Below are positions 63,650-64,000 of a stretch of 64,000 nt of DNA, piece after piece. The stretch covers positions 682,001-746,000 of the forward strand of contig NC_010545.1 of NCBI RefSeq assembly GCF_000069945.1, read 5' to 3'. Both the position numbers and the translations under genes were made by a program. Source of the DNA: Corynebacterium urealyticum DSM 7109. Its GTDB lineage: Bacteria > Actinomycetota > Actinomycetes > Mycobacteriales > Mycobacteriaceae. A model generated the notes under the pieces. That model made no database searches, was not told the origin of the DNA, and saw nothing but the letters and a program-made list of their open reading frames with translations. Numbering within the stretch: the first letter of the stretch is position 1; every line of letters begins with the position of its first letter.

Positions 63650-64000
63650 TCACCGCCAAGAGATGGTTACTGTGTCCGGATTGAACGTCTTCCGGCCTCG
63701 CGGATGGTGATGCAGGCGCACCTCGCACAGGACTTCGATGGTGCTACGCCGTGTCGCCAAGTCGCCGTTGTCGAAGGCTGCGACGGGGTCCTTGGAACTG
63801 ACGACGCCGTGTGCATTGCGTCCAAGAGAGAGGCGAAGCCTCTCAACCTCCAAGGTGTCGATGGCGGCGTTCACGCGGTCCCGAACCCGCTTGAGGTCGA
63901 GGCCCTCGATCAGCTCGTCGTCGTAGTCGCGCTGCGCTCTGCGGATCTTGGCGCGGTGCTCGTTGATCTCGTCCTTGATCTCGCGCAGCCGCGGTTCGTC
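63650..64000 (-). CDS. Large serine recombinase (site-specific integrase), C-terminal part
   Basis: 116 codons are inside the window and the gene continues beyond its right edge. The visible part is a charged coiled-coil-like region (RLREIKDEINEHRAKIRRAQ), then a helix (DLKRVRDRVNAAID) and the final GDLATRRSTIEVLCEVRLH and FNPDTVTISWR. This end is typical of large serine integrases of actinophages and integrative elements, where a coiled coil separates zinc-ribbon and tail. The catalytic N-terminal domain lies outside the window. It points toward ychF and is the best evidence that 61190-64000 belongs to an integrated element. Confidence 0.78.
   Translation of the reverse strand, partial: DEPRLREIKDEINEHRAKIRRAQRDYDDELIEGLDLKRVRDRVNAAIDTLEVERLRLSLGRNAHGVVSSKDPVAAFDNGDLATRRSTIEVLCEVRLHHHPRGRKTFNPDTVTISWR

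Overview
The window is a high-GC actinobacterial chromosome segment, almost certainly from the genus Corynebacterium. Supporting signs are a mycothiol S-conjugate amidase gene (mca), the methionine/alanine importer pair metP-metS, a long GapB-type glyceraldehyde-3-phosphate dehydrogenase, two PPK2 polyphosphate kinases, and many genes whose start codon lies 6 to 8 bases after a -10 hexamer (leaderless transcripts, common in corynebacteria). I cannot fix the species.

Layout. 1-663 is the end of a phage-like or mobile segment: a small repressor-like HTH gene and a proline-rich membrane protein cut by the window edge. 1113-9679 is a mixed block: a YgiN-type monooxygenase, a 3-hydroxyisobutyryl-CoA hydrolase-like enzyme, a TetR regulator, a PPK2 kinase, two membrane proteins, prfC and gapB. 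9767-28656 follows an order I recall from mycobacteria (Rv1014c-Rv1026): pth, rplY, prs, glmU, mfd, mazG, a lytic transglycosylase, eno, ftsB/divIC-like, DUF501, ppx and tRNA-Leu. Insertions in it here are a lipoprotein, an MFS gene with tRNA-Gln, and a DtxR/MntR-type regulator. 28734-35562 carries a second PPK2, an SDR oxidoreductase, gabD2, a Bax inhibitor-1 family protein and a BCCT transporter. 35675-61189 follows a second recalled conserved run (Rv1080c-Rv1112): greA, DUF4307, mca, uppS-like, coaA, glyA, fumC, glpX, DUF4245, xseB, xseA, ispH, DUF6542 and ychF. Interruptions include pncA, an acyl-CoA dehydrogenase, a DUF5997/LysR-effector-domain pair, a TetR plus DHA2 efflux pump, an AI-2E family protein and metPS.

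61190-64000 is clearly accessory. Directly after ychF come a partial repeat of the ychF 3' end, a short terminator-ended RNA candidate, an Abi_2 (AbiD/AbiF-like, HEPN) abortive-infection gene, a truncated and frameshifted GIY-YIG/T5orf172 nuclease remnant, an uncharacterised gene, and the C-terminal end of a large serine recombinase. I read this as the edge of an integrated mobile element carrying a defence module. The RNA-plus-Abi pair is the most interesting system in the window.

How the genes connect. Central carbon metabolism (eno, gapB, glpX, fumC) sits with envelope precursor supply (glmU, prs, uppS-like, ispH), one-carbon and cofactor metabolism (glyA, coaA, pncA), DNA repair and translation quality control (mfd, xseAB, mazG, pth, prfC, greA, rplY), and polyphosphate/energy balance (two PPK2 enzymes and one Ppx). 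Convergent gene pairs are usually separated by strong bidirectional hairpin terminators. Several regulator and operon promoters have palindromes placed over or near the -35 region.
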